DNA of 64,000 nucleotides from Lucifuga dentata (Eukaryota > Chordata > Actinopteri > Ophidiiformes > Bythitidae), in the NCBI GenBank assembly GCA_014773175.1, contig VXCM01001297.1:62001-126000 (forward strand). Direction: 5' to 3'. The notes beneath the pieces were generated by a model. It was given only the letters and a program-made list of their open reading frames with translations, ran no database searches and was not told the origin of the DNA. The position numbers and the translations under genes are program-made. Positions 12,170 through 22,974 of this stretch are shown in pieces; the first letter of the stretch is position 1, and each line of letters begins with the position of its first letter.

Positions 12170-12940
12170 ATATTATACACCAATGATTGTCAGAGTCATT
12201 ATGAGGGTGAATATGTCATTAAATTCGCTGATGATTCTGTCATCGCGTCTCTTCTTGGTGATTCTATAACAGCCAGGGTTCAGGTTTGATACGTTTAATC
12301 AGTGGTGTGATCAGAATTTTTTAAACATCAATGTACTCAAAACTAAAGAGACGTCCATTGATTTTCGTAGGAACCCTTTTCCCATCCTTCCTGCGGTCAT
12401 CAAAGGTCAGTCTGAAGAAGTCGAGTACCTGGGCACTTTACTTGATGAGGCTAATACTGATGCTGTTAGAGGAAAAACTCGCCAGCGTTTGTATTTTTTA
12501 AGGGAACTTTGCAGCTTTAATGTGGACATCTCTTTTATGAATCTGTTTTAACCTTCTTTTTGATGTGCTGATACGAGAATCTGAACTTAAAGAACAGGTG
12601 TAAACTGGGCAGTTAAGACATGTAGTAAGTTAGTTAGCATTGATCTTACTAACCTCTGTCAGCTCCATGTGACTAGAGTGACTAGGAAGCCCAGCTAGTC
12701 CTTTCTGACCCGAGTCAACCTTTATATGGAGAGTTTCAGCTGCTTCCGTCTGGTTGAAGATACAGACTGAGTGTCAGACTAATCGATACAAGCTCTCATT
12801 CATCCCGGCAGCCGCTGGCTTTATTAATGGATTATTGTAGGTCTGATATTGTTGTTTGTTTTTCTCCTGTCTGTGTTGTTGTCTGTTCATGCTGCTGTTG
12901 CAAAACAAATTGCCTCTTGAGGACAAGAATAAAGTTCTTC
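12170..12940 (+). pseudogene. LINE reverse-transcriptase fragment (Rex1/L2-like)
   Basis: The FADD catalytic motif of reverse transcriptase is encoded at 12224-12235, followed by SVIASLLGDS, a stop, then NFLNINVLKTKETSIDFRRN, EYLGTLLDE and RQRLYFLRELCSFNVD. A further frame near 12750-12820 gives YKLSFIPAAAGFIN, typical of the C-terminal end of this LINE group. It closes with ggacaagaataaagttctt, a LINE 3' end. Several stops and frameshifts; dead copy. Confidence 0.65.
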
Positions 12941-12986
12941 ATCATCATCAGCCGTCCTGCACTGAGCAGGACGGCTGATGATGATG
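12940..12986. repeat. Perfect 21-bp hairpin, 5-nt loop
   Basis: Arm 12940-12960 (core cagccgtcctgc) and arm 12966-12986 (core gcaggacggctg) are exact complements, separated by actga. It directly follows the LINE 3' end, before the minisatellite. Confidence 0.8.
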
Positions 12987-13069
12987 CACTGAGCGGTTCT
13001 TTCTGTTCTCAGGGTCACTAATCCACATCAATACCTCACCTGTACCAACAACCAACAGCCTAGACTCCA

Positions 13070-13455
13070 AAAAAACCTCATCAAAACCCCATCAAAACCC
13101 CTATCAAAACCCCCATCAAAATCCCACCAAAACCCCATCAAAACCCCATCAAAACCCCAACAAAATCCCACCAAAACCCCATCAAAACCCCATCAAAACC
13201 CCAACAAAACCCCAACAAAACCCCCATCAAAACCCCCATCAAAATCCCACCAAAACCCCATCAAAACCCCATCAAAACCCCAACAAAACCCCAACAAAAC
13301 CCCCATCAAAATCCCACCAAAACCCCAACAAAACCCCCATCAAAACCCCATCAAAACCCCAACAAAACCCCAACAAAACCCCCATCAAAATCCCATCAAA
13401 ACCCCGTCAAAACCCCATCAAAATCCCACCAAAACCCCAATAAAATCAAAACCCC
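13070..13455. repeat. C4A4-type minisatellite, ~11-12-bp unit
   Basis: About 33 tandem units of CCCCATCAAAA / CCCCAACAAAA with single-base length changes. The minus strand is GGGGTTTTGATGGGGTTTTG-like, with runs of four or more G every ~11 bases. Confidence 0.9.
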
Positions 13456-13530
13456 AACAAAAAAAGCAGCCTCAGCACACGACCTGCAGCAGGCTGGAGA
13501 TATTTTTGGTGAATGTACAAAACACCCTAG

Positions 13531-13567
<37 letters not shown>

Positions 13568-14787
13568 GGTAAGTGTGTGCAGGTGCCTCATTCACAACCA
13601 AACAAAAAAAAAAAAGCTTTAGGATGTGTTGAAACTTAATTACGAAGTTCACAAAGTTGGAGTAAAAATGGGACAAACGATGTTTTTACCACTGGAATAA
13701 AACCACATTCATGCTATGCATACAGCAATAATCACTGCAACATCATTCATATGTGAACAAAGCAGAGGAAAGCTGCATTTTACAACACGGACATGACAAG
13801 GAAAAGAAAAATTCAACTTTTTCTCTCCAGAAAATTATTAAAATAAAACAGTTTGTATTAAGAGGCACTGTTTTATGAAAATAAGCCTTTCAGGGCAAAT
13901 TAGAACAGACAAAAATGACTCAACATGGTGAAATTTTGTTGGTGTGAGCATGTTTTCAGAGTCGTGTTTAATTTATCATACTGCTAGAAATACAAAGTAT
14001 CCTAAAAATCCAGTCGTTTGAAGAATTTTCAAGAAATGCCTGATGAGGCAGATTGATACAGTAAAATAAAGACAATATGACACTCGATTCTATAAAACGG
14101 TAGTAATTTGATTTGTGGGGGAAACTAACAGGCTTTACAGCTCTGGACAAGTTTTAAGAGTAGAAGACTTTGACGATGCAATAAAAAGGAGTTTATAAGT
14201 TGTAAAGTATTTAGTATTAGGAAGTCGGCTGGTTTGTCAGATGAAATAAAGTGACTCAAAAGTACTGAAACCTCAAAATAATACATATAAGGTCAAGTTA
14301 ATCAAAACAGAACTTTGATGGTTCAGAGAAAGCGATGAAATGAAATGAAGCTAAAAACATATTGCTAAATGTCAAAAATGAGGCACAAGGAGCATAAATA
14401 TTGACACCTGATGACCTCATAATCATGAAAAAAGGTGATCTGAATTGAAAACAGCATGAACTCATCTTAATAGGTTTAAAAATAAGACTTTAAGAATTAA
14501 TAAAGGTTAAAAAAAAGCATGAAAATAGATATTTTTTGCTTTGTAAGAAAACGGCTGTTGAAAATTCTTCTGTTAGAGTCCCCTTCAGCAGTATAAAAGT
14601 ACCATTATTAGCTAGAATCCTGCCAAATAATATACATAAGGTCACGTTCATCATAACTTGCACTTTTGATGGTGTGGGGAAAGTCATAAAATGAAATTAA
14701 ATGAAGGTGAAAAAGACTCAATAAGTCTCAATATTCCTAAATGTCAATATGCGTTCATATCACACGGCGGCACTGTTATAATGTTCT
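13456..14787 (+). other. Probable intron upstream of the lrrn3 terminal exon
   Basis: Begins with a (GT)n tract at 13535-13564. Beyond that it is AT-rich without repeat or coding signal and leads into the acceptor at 14815. Its 5' splice donor was not located. Confidence 0.4.
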
Positions 14788-14815
14788 TTTTTTTTTCTTG
14801 TCCTTGTCTCTGCAG
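14788..14815 (+). promoter_or_regulatory. lrrn3: 3' splice acceptor of lrrn3 leader
   Basis: A tract of T and C (a T run followed by cttgtccttgtctctgcag) ends in CAG at 14815, a near-ideal polypyrimidine tract plus acceptor. The base composition changes sharply from AT-rich to GC-richer immediately downstream, as expected at an intron-exon border. Confidence 0.65.
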
Positions 14816-14851
14816 ATGGAAAGTGACACCGGTGACAACGACGGAGGATAA
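14816..14851 (+). promoter_or_regulatory. Upstream ORF 1 in lrrn3 leader (11 aa)
   Basis: ATG is the first codon after the inferred acceptor and runs MESDTGDNDGG to TAA. If the splice junction is right this is the first of several upstream starts and would depress translation from the main start. Functional effect is inference. Confidence 0.4.
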
Positions 14852-14853
14852 TA

Positions 14854-14919
14854 ATGATGGAAGGCAGAGCGATTCGTCTCCAGCCGGCCCCCCCTCTGCT
14901 GCTCAGCGCCGCTCCCTGA
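14854..14919 (+). promoter_or_regulatory. Upstream ORF 2 in lrrn3 leader (21 aa)
   Basis: Two consecutive ATGs at 14854 and 14857 open a 21-codon frame, rich in Pro, Leu and Ala, that ends at TGA 14917-14919. It starts two bases after uORF 1 ends. Further upstream ATGs at 14955 (8 codons) and 15071 (5 codons) also close before the main start. Confidence 0.4.
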
Positions 14920-15154
14920 AGGACACGTTGACCTTGACATATCCAGCTTTTTGCATGACAAGCTGGCAGCGGCCAAACTGAAAGGTTGCCAAGAGCTGGA
15001 AGACAACAGGGCCAAAGCTTCGGGGAACCGGACATCAGCAGAAATCCACTCTGTCTCACCACAGTAACAAATGAGCTTTTATTTGTGAAGCTAACGGTGC
15101 TAACAGCTGACTCTGTGCGGGCCAGTTACTGGCTGAATGGAATTCGGGGCCAAG

Positions 15155-17254
15155 ATGAAGGAGACGGCAGTTGTGGCTTGTTTGCTGGCCGAGCTGTCTT
15201 TGGCTGCTTTCATTTCGGCCTCGGAGGGACCGGCTCTTTGCCCCGCATCGTGTAGATGTGAGATACGACCCTGGTTCTCACCCAGCTCTATTTACACAGA
15301 GGCTGCCACTGTGGACTGTAATGACTTAGGCCTCTCAGCGCCGCCGGAGAGACTCCCCTCAGAAACACAGGTACTGCTGCTGCAGACAAACAACATCATT
15401 AACGTGGAGAGAGCTTTGGATTACTTGGCTAACATCACCGAAATCGACTTGTCTCAGAATAACATTTCCTTGGTGAGCGATGTTCGTCTGGGGTCTCTGC
15501 TGCAGCTGCTGTCACTCCACATGGAGGAGAACTGGATCCAGGAGCTTTCTGACAGCTGCCTCGCCTCCCTGCCCAGCCTGCAAGAGTTCTATATCAACCA
15601 CAACCTGATTGTCTCCATCAGCCCCAGGGCATTTCAGGGCCTGGGCGGACTGCTGAGACTCCATCTCAACTCAAATCGATTGTCGAGCATCGACAGCCGG
15701 TGGTTCCTGCCTCTGCCTAACCTGGAAATACTGATGCTGGGTGAGAATCCCATCCTGGAGCTGTCAGATCTGAACTTTAAACCGCTCTCCAACCTCCGCA
15801 GCCTCGTACTCGCCAGGATGAATCTGACAGAAATCCCCAATAATGCTCTAGTTGGCCTTGAAAACTTGGAGAGTATCTCATTCTTTGACAACTTGCTGAC
15901 TCAGGTCCCCCGAGCAGCACTAAAGCGAGTCCAAAACCTCAAGTTTCTGGATTTGAATAAGAACCCCATTGAGAGGATCCAAAGAGGTGACTTCACAGAC
16001 ATGGAGCATCTAAAGGAGCTCGGTATTAACAGCATGCCCGAACTCGTGTCTGTCGACAGTTTTGCCCTGAACAACCTGCCTGAGCTGACAAAAATCGAGG
16101 CCAGCAACAATCCAAAACTGTCTTACATCCACCCGAGGGCCTTCCACAAGCTTCCCCGGCTGGAAACTCTGATGCTGAACAGCAACGCACTGAGCGCGCT
16201 CCACCACAGCACTGTGGACTCCCTGCCAAACCTGCGTGAGGTCAGCCTTCACAGCAACCCCATCCGCTGCGACTGCGTCATCCGCTGGGTCAACATGAAC
16301 CGGACCGCCGTGCGCTTCATGGAGCCCGACTCACTCTTCTGCATGGAGCCTCCGGAGTATCAGGGCCAGAACGTCCGATGGGTTCACTTCAGGGAGATGA
16401 TGGAGATCTGTCTCCCGCTGATATCTCCCGGGAGCCTCCCGGATCGAGTTGACGTCGAGAAGGAGAGTTTGGTGACACTCCACTGCCGAGCGTTCGGAGA
16501 GCCAGAGCCAGAGATCTACTGGGTGACGCCGGGGGGTGAGAGGATCCTTCCCGGCAGTGTGTCCAATAAGTACTACATGCATCCCGAGGGAACCTTTGAC
16601 ATTTATGACATCACGGAGCAGGAATCTGGCTTGTACACCTGTGTTGCACATAATCTTGTGGGCGCTGACCTCAAATCTGTGGCAGTGGCAGTGGATGGAT
16701 TCCTTTCCCAGCCCTCAAATCAAACTTCACGTGTCCGCGTCACTTCGGTCCAGTCTCATTCTGTTATGGTGTCCTGGGAAAGTGCGGGTGGTTTGATATC
16801 ACAACTAAAATGGTCCGTTTTAACAGACGGCAGCAGTTCTTTGATACCATTCACAGCCAGACTTCCTGCCGACGTCAAAGAGTATCACATCAGACAGCTC
16901 AATCCATCCACGCGCTACCAGGTTTGCGTGGAGGTGAGCGAGTACAGCAGAGGCTGCGTGAATGTGACCACAAAGGAGACGGCGCTCCCCGTGGAGGAAA
17001 CGGTGAAGTGGGACAGTGTGCTGATGGCTTCCTGTGCTGTGTTTTTTATCCTGGTGGCTGTGGCTTGTTCTGTTGTCTACACGTCTCTGCACAGCCAAGT
17101 GTTTTACAGGAAACTGATATCTGACCCAGATGAAACTCTGCTGATTGCCACCACTCATTCCTCGTCCTCCTCTTCATCCTCTTTGATGGATTTTAGTGCA
17201 CCTGGAGTCAAGGTGAGGGCGACGGTAATAGACTTAACAGACAACTCCATGTAA
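15155..17254 (+). CDS. lrrn3: Leucine-rich repeat neuronal protein 3-like, intronless coding region
   Basis: Type I membrane adhesion/signalling protein of the neuronal LRR family, expected at the neuronal surface. The open frame begins at 15137 (705 codons), but I prefer the second ATG, 15155 (699 aa): it has A at -3, and the following MKETAVVACLLAELSLAAF is a good signal peptide resembling the family N-terminus. Numbering from 15137: LRRNT cysteines C35, C39, C41, C61; about eleven to twelve LRRs at 77-370; LRRCT C378, C380, C402, C425; Ig domain with C450, W462 and C502 in a LYTCVAHNLVGADLKS context; FnIII about 525-615; transmembrane helix about 627-648; 57-residue tail. N-glycosylation sequons lie at N99, N229, N388, N528 and N609. 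The C-terminus VKVRATVIDLTDNSM resembles the mammalian LRRN3 end, not the LRRN1 end, hence the symbol. Which teleost duplicate (a or b) cannot be decided. Tail sorting motifs: YRKL at 657 and DETLLI at 665. Full length, no frameshift. Confidence 0.93.
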   Translation: MKETAVVACLLAELSLAAFISASEGPALCPASCRCEIRPWFSPSSIYTEAATVDCNDLGLSAPPERLPSETQVLLLQTNNIINVERALDYLANITEIDLSQNNISLVSDVRLGSLLQLLSLHMEENWIQELSDSCLASLPSLQEFYINHNLIVSISPRAFQGLGGLLRLHLNSNRLSSIDSRWFLPLPNLEILMLGENPILELSDLNFKPLSNLRSLVLARMNLTEIPNNALVGLENLESISFFDNLLTQVPRAALKRVQNLKFLDLNKNPIERIQRGDFTDMEHLKELGINSMPELVSVDSFALNNLPELTKIEASNNPKLSYIHPRAFHKLPRLETLMLNSNALSALHHSTVDSLPNLREVSLHSNPIRCDCVIRWVNMNRTAVRFMEPDSLFCMEPPEYQGQNVRWVHFREMMEICLPLISPGSLPDRVDVEKESLVTLHCRAFGEPEPEIYWVTPGGERILPGSVSNKYYMHPEGTFDIYDITEQESGLYTCVAHNLVGADLKSVAVAVDGFLSQPSNQTSRVRVTSVQSHSVMVSWESAGGLISQLKWSVLTDGSSSLIPFTARLPADVKEYHIRQLNPSTRYQVCVEVSEYSRGCVNVTTKETALPVEETVKWDSVLMASCAVFFILVAVACSVVYTSLHSQVFYRKLISDPDETLLIATTHSSSSSSSSLMDFSAPGVKVRATVIDLTDNSM

Positions 17255-17880
17255 GAAACGTCCTTGATTGTGGATTAACACGAAGCAAAAAGGGACGGAG
17301 GCTGGACAATGTAATTTTACGCGACCTCGTTTTGTGATTCTATGGGACATTTCGGTATGGAAGTCAGAGGAAATTCACATGTATTTACATAAGTGGCTAA
17401 AAGCAGAGACTACAGTGTTTTATATTTCAAACCTGAGTCATTATAACGAGCTTTTGTGGACAGATATTGATTATAACCGAGTGGCTACTGGTCGTTCTTG
17501 CAGTGCAGCCAGCACAAAGCACAACACCGACACACTGGAGGTTCAACGTATCAAGAAGCTTCGATGTCTGCAAAAAACGCATTTTTATTTTGCCGTGTAA
17601 CATTAAAAAGTGCCGAGTGAGGTAGAGTTTATACCGGCAGAGAAATACCTGTTAGTGTAGTGTACAATTAAACTGACTATAATGTAAACGATTTTATGAA
17701 GAAATACATTTTTCATTAAACCTGTGTGGTGTCATAACTTCAATCTTTTCTTGTTAAATTCCAATACTATAGTACACATTTACCACCATAGCATATATTT
17801 AATACTTCTACATGCTGTGTAAATAGTGAAAGTTTAATGATTTGTAAAGTCTCCAAAATAAAGAAATACACTTTATATTC
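17255..17880 (+). other. lrrn3: lrrn3 3' UTR with polyadenylation signals
   Basis: AT-rich sequence after stop TAA 17252-17254. A variant signal ATTAAA lies at 17715-17720 and a canonical AATAAA at 17857-17862, the latter followed by T/A-rich sequence. No repeat is recognised inside it. The end coordinate is an estimate. Confidence 0.55.
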
Positions 17881-18431
17881 CAAAAAGAGTCAGTTAGTCT
17901 TCACATATTTGTTTCAGTCATTATGTCAAAAAACACATTGCACAAAGACACTGTAAGACACTTTTAGGACCTGAATTGATTTAGTTTGGTAAATTAAATC
18001 AGAATTAAAACATCACAGTGAATACATCAAATTAGTAAAGAGCACTCAGAGGGAGTACAGAACACAGAGATACCAATGATTATTTGTCTGACATATATGT
18101 TAATATGTCAGATCTGGATCAATATCTGGATCTGGGTGAAATTCCACCTCTTGATAGCCCAGCACAAGATACACAGTTCTGATTCTTTTTATAAAGGTTA
18201 CTATTTTAGCTTTGAAGAAATAAGCAGAAATGTTGAGAAATACCATTTCTTGCAATATTAAAGAAAGTGAAAGACTTCCGGTATCTGGATTTTAATCTGG
18301 ATCTGCCTCAAATCTGCCTGACCAACCTTTAAAGTTACCCTGAAATCCATCTGTTCCTTTTCAGATATCCTTCAGATATCATACAGATGCCAAAGTCAGA
18401 TCCCTGCTAGATGTAATGAATCTCAGGGACT
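17881..18431. other. No feature seen downstream of lrrn3
   Basis: AT-rich spacer between the lrrn3 polyadenylation signal and the first M1 element. Confidence 0.4.
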
Positions 18432-19314
18432 TTAAAGGACAAGCGATATTGCATGTTTGAGCCCAATATATAAAACTCAAAACACAAAATATACTACGTT
18501 AGCTTCAAATTTGTCCTACCTTGCAGGCTGCCATTAATTTCAGTTCATTCCAGCACGCTATTAAAATCAGAGACCTGAAACACACTTGAGATATATAATG
18601 AATCACAGCAAACATAAAGTTGAATTCACTTTATTTAGCCGATCCAAAACAGAGCTACATGGAAGACAAATTATGTCTTTGGTTGGGAATATAGTCTCAT
18701 ACAATCGTGCGTACAAATATAGCATAAAAAATAGCATACAAAACATTGAATTTGAAGGTGGCTGTATCACCTGAACATTTAATTTTGAAAGATTAGGGGA
18801 TTTGGAAAAAGTAACAGCAAAGTCACCGCTTCGCTAATTTCACTCCGCCGCTAATTCTGATACAGGAAGTAGAACTAGCTAATGCTCCAGCTATGATGGA
18901 CTGAGTGAGCCTCACTTCCTGCTTGTTTTGCATTATAAATCAGCTGATTGGCTCTCCTCATCACATGATGTTACTTTCTTAGTATTCATGGTGTTTCTGC
19001 TGCAGGTGGAGAAACAAATTTGTCGTGTTTCTGCATCATTGTGTTTGGCTGTTAGCTAGTTAGCTGAACGATTTCCAAACAACAGATGTAGCTTCCTTTT
19101 TAGGAATGAATTCATCAGACGCTAAACCGCTGCTTTCAGCCATGTTGTTTTAATTCTTCTTGTTGTAAGATATGAAAATTCATCAAAGTCATCTTGCCGC
19201 ACGATCGTCAATATCATGATATAAAAAAAGTAAATTGGTTGTCAGTAATGTAGTGTGTATGGGGGTAGTACTTATTGGGCTTAAACATGGAAAATCGCTG
19301 ATATGTTCCTTTAA
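18432..19314. mobile_element. M1 TTAA-MITE enlarged by ~400 bp of foreign sequence
   Basis: Both ends are M1-like with TTAA at 18432-18435 and 19311-19314, but the copy is 883 bp against a usual ~560. The M1 sequence breaks near 18815 and resumes near 19222; between them lies GC-richer sequence with no similarity to other copies. No clear target duplication is seen for the inner segment. Confidence 0.65.
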
Positions 19315-19318
19315 GACA

Positions 19319-19841
19319 ATGAAAGGATCATACCATCCATTTTGTATGTTTGAGCCTAATATATTAAATTTTCATACACATTATGGGATACATAATCCAT
19401 CATCGTGAACAACACATGTATTCAGGTTTTTTTTTCAAAGTTATGTAATTTTAGCATTTAAGCTCAATAAAAAGTGTGGAGTGAATGTATGCCTCCACCA
19501 GGGAATATAGTCCTGAAAAAAGACCTGTGTTTATGGAAAAATTTAAAGAACCGTGACTTCATAATTTTGTGTAACTATTAGCAGGAGAAACATGGATTTT
19601 TACGGTGGATGTATCTCTTGAATACTTGATTTTGGAAGACTAAGAGATTTTGCAAAATAACAGGAAAGCTGAAATATGGATTTATCCTTTGGGAAATGAT
19701 TGTCAGTAACGTAACATGTATGAAAATNGGAAAGCTGAAATATGGATTTATCCTTTGGGAAATGATTGTCAGTAACGTAACATGTATGAAAATTGAATAT
19801 AATGTATTAGGCTCAAACATGCAAAATTTCTGGTCCTTTAA
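19319..19841. mobile_element. M1 TTAA-MITE, adjacent copy
   Basis: Begins only about four bases after the preceding M1 copy ends (left target ATGA, a decayed TTAA) and ends CCT|TTAA at 19838-19841. A 65-bp assembly duplication flanks the N at 19728 (19663-19727 and 19729-19793). Confidence 0.7.
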
Positions 19842-20778
19842 GAAATCTATAAAATAGTAAATTTGTTTATGTTTGTAGACTTTTTAATGAAACCATGTGC
19901 AGCCACAAAGTTGAAATGGAAAATATTAATTGACAGAGATGAGACTCATTAATCTTGCTGTTTGTGTTCTGAGATCTGCTGTGGATGAACAGTTGCAGCG
20001 CTCGTCCTTCAAAGCAGTCACACGAACGCTATGAGAGCAATGCAATCACATGCGAGGGTTTGTTTGTGTGTGTGCAATCATGTGTGTGTACACCTTAATA
20101 AGTGTGTGTGGGGGACATTGGCAAACCTATTGACTTTGAATTGCGTTATATTCTCTTTCATTAAAAATCCAATATGGATTCCCAACGCAAACCTGAGCGA
20201 GGTGATGAATCGGTGTCACATGTAAACTGATGGGAGGCATTTATCAGCGCGGCTCAGTCATAGATCAACCGAGTTTCAGCACCTTAGACAGGCTTTTAGA
20301 GAGCCGCCATTTGTCACCACCACAGCAGCTAAAATATGACCCATTAGAAGCAGGTAGTGAACAGGTCAGCGAAAAAAAAAAAAAAAANAAAAAGAAAAAC
20401 CCAAAGTCCAAACTGTTCCCTTCCCAGAGCGACCCTGGAGAGTCACCGCCCGCCATTGCAGGAACAGCTCAGCAACTATCTTGCTCGTTTGTTAGACAGC
20501 AGGAGACAAATGAACCCCAAAACCAGGACAAAGTGGTTCCAGTCACAAACAGGACAAAAGAGGACAGAGCCTGATGCCTCTTCAGAGTCTAAACAAACTA
20601 AACAGCACCTCAGCACTCCGCAGCCACCAGAGGGAATCAAAAATATGAACTCTTCAAAATACTTTTTTGTTTTTTTGGCAAAAATTAAATATTTAAATAT
20701 TCTGATTTTGTTATTAGAAAGTCTGCTAAGTGTAATCTGGGTATTTAGGAGACCAGCTGTCTAAGAAAGGAAGGATTC

Positions 20779-20810
<32 letters not shown>

Positions 20811-21016
20811 GAAGAAAAGGCAGGTGGTATTTGAGGTTTTTCATTTTTCATTTATATCCTCGTCAACTGTAGTTCATCGCTTCAGAGAACAGCAAATGAT
20901 GTGTTTGTGTGTAATCTGTACAGCCAAATGGATTTAAGATGGTAGTATTTTAACTTTACTAAAACATAACAGAAGGATTTTGCACACTGTATTGAGCTCA
21001 TAACTAGAAATGTTTA
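19842..21016. other. Spacer with candidate conserved block and homopolymers
   Basis: 20225-20365 (gggaggcatttatcagcgcg, ttagagagccgccatttgtc, aaatatgacccattagaagc) is repeat-free and could be conserved noncoding DNA. A poly-A run with N lies at 20388 and a T-run at 20780-20807. Confidence 0.3.
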
Positions 21017-21598
21017 TTAAAGGACTATACCCTCCATTTTGCATGTTTGAGCCTAATATATTCAATTTTCATACATGTAACATTACTGACAAGAATTTCC
21101 CAAAGCATACTACTGGAACAGTGAATTAAAAATGTTTTTCCTACCTTCCAGACTTCCATTGGTTTCAATTCATTCTGGTACGCTATTAAAATCAACTTGT
21201 CGATACTTAAAATGTTCTTGGGATAGGTAATCCATCATCACCAACAAGACGTGTATTCAGGTTTTTTTAAAGTTTTGTAATTTTAGCGTTAGCAATAAAA
21301 AGCATGGAGTGAATGTATGTCTCCATCGGGGAATACAGTCCCAAAAGAAGACTTGCATTTATCGAAAACATTTAAAGACCATGACTTCATGAGGCTGCAT
21401 AACTATTAGCAGGAGAAACATGGATTTTTAAGGTGGGTGTATCGCTTGAATATTTGATTTTGAAAGATTAAGAGGTTTTGTTAAATATCAAAAAAGCTGA
21501 AATACAGTTTTATCCTTTGGGAAATGATTGCCAGTAACGTGCATGAAAATTGAATATATTTGGCTCAAACATGCAAAATGGGCAGTATGGTCCTTTAA
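21017..21598. mobile_element. M1 TTAA-MITE, complete copy
   Basis: TTAA|AGGACTATACC ... CAGTATGGTCCT|TTAA with terminal arms carrying gcatgtttgagcctaatat and its complement. The central block cctaccttccagac and the poly-T run before agttttgtaattttagc are as in the other copies. Confidence 0.75.
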
Positions 21599-22439
21599 TA
21601 AAATTAAAAAACCAACAAGGAGCTTCCTCGGATTTACAAAGCAGAAGTTAAGCTCCTCTTTATACACACAAGGTCACCTGAAAACAGAAATATGGCAGTT
21701 AGGGTGTTAAAAACGATCATATCTCACTCGAAAAAAAACTTTGATGCTCGTACTCATGATCAAAAAATCCAAAATGAGACGAATCAGTGCCAATCCAGCG
21801 ACGTGTGGATGCGAGTCACTCTGGTAAAACAAAAATAAAATCCCAACACACCCCCAAAGCTAAAAAAGCTGCTGTGGGTGAGTAATTGCTCTGCACTGAG
21901 GGCCCACTCTGAATCTGCTGTGGGAAATCTGCCGAACAGCAATAGTTTTCCACACCAACTGGTGGGTTAAATTAAATCCATAATCCCCAGTGATTGTGAA
22001 ACCAGGACTCAAATGTGCCGGCTCACATCTGCACGCTGCTGCTTCACACTTTTACTTTCTGCGCCGCATCGCAGCACTTTTCTCAGCGCTCAGACAAAAC
22101 CAAATTTAGGCTACATTTGGTGTTTTCAGACCTGTAGTCTGTTCTGCTCTGGTCTGCATCAGGGACTAAACTGTTCCAGTGTTGCATTTACTGGCTGGTT
22201 TGTTTCAGTTTCACAACGGAAAACATCCAATAAAATCAAATTGTATCAGCAAAAGTCACGAGAACACGCATTCTGCTCATTGTCTGGGCAGAAGGAAAAT
22301 GAAATAACATGGAACAGTGATGGAATTGGGATACTTTCCAATTCATAATGACCATTTTGTCCATTTACCAAGAAAACTATGCCAGCAGAATTTGAATTTA
22401 ACTTCAAGACAACTTGAAGACTTAAACTTAAAGACCCAG
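21599..22439. other. No gene seen
   Basis: Repeat-poor spacer between an M1 copy and the RTE-like tail. No protein recognised. Confidence 0.4.
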
Positions 22440-22595
22440 GAGACACTGGAGGGATTACAGCTCCTGGCTGACCTGGGAACGCCTTGAAGTCCCCCAGGAA
22501 GAGTTAGAGGGCCTGGCCGGGGACAGGGAAGTGTGGGCCGGTCTGCTTAGTCTGCTGCCACCATGACCCAGATAAGTGGACAATAACGGATGGAT
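22440..22595 (+). mobile_element. LINE 3' tail (RTE/Rex3-like)
   Basis: The block ggagggattacagctcctgg / gctgacctgggaacgccttg / cagataagtgga / ggatggatgga matches a conserved 3' terminal segment of fish RTE-type LINEs that encodes the last residues (WERL...E.A.REVW.GLLSLLPP-like). Recognised from memory; short and diverged. Confidence 0.45.
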
Positions 22596-22974
22596 GGAAA
22601 ATGGACAACTTGTGGAAAACTGGTTGTTTCTATATACACTGGATAGAAAATGAATTCACCCCACTTAACAATTTTTACATATTGTTCACCTAAAGCTGAA
22701 TTAAAATGCAAAAAAATCCATATTTTTTTCCTACCAATCTGCAGAGAATACTTAAGTTTCAAAATTAAAAATTCATTCTAAACAGTTGCTTGCATTGATT
22801 AAAAATAAACAACTGCAATATCTAGGTTTATAAGTTTGCACCTCCTTTTAACATAGCGTTAAAGTATCTCAGGAACAACCTCCTGCCTTCATATTACCTT
22901 CTAGATCACATGATAACTTTGTTGTCCAACACCTGTGTGGAATCACTGCAAACAACTTGAGAACTTAAATAAAA

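Larger units (their letters stand above)
14816..17880 (+). other. lrrn3: Probable terminal exon of lrrn3 (5' leader part, CDS, 3' UTR)
   Basis: The exon is bounded on the left by a strong acceptor ending at 14815 and on the right by a canonical AATAAA at 17857-17862. It would hold 339 nt of leader before ATG 15155, the whole coding region and about 620 nt of 3' UTR. LRRN family genes usually have noncoding first exon(s) spliced to one coding exon, which matches. The upstream exon and promoter were not identified here. The exact cleavage site is inferred. Confidence 0.6.

Noticed and set aside
13070..13455. CRISPR-like array
   Set aside because: The units are contiguous 11-12-mers without unique spacers, and the genome is eukaryotic.
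16820..17158. Minus-strand 112-codon frame antisense to lrrn3, and other antisense frames at 15634-16651
   Set aside because: Shadows of the lrrn3 coding frame; no signal, domain or start context of their own.
15137..17254. Assignment as lrrn1 or lrrn2
   Set aside because: The C-terminus lacks the YYMW-type ending of LRRN1 and has an ATVI.L..N ending as in LRRN3; LRRN2 is less similar in the Ig and C-terminal regions as far as I can recall.
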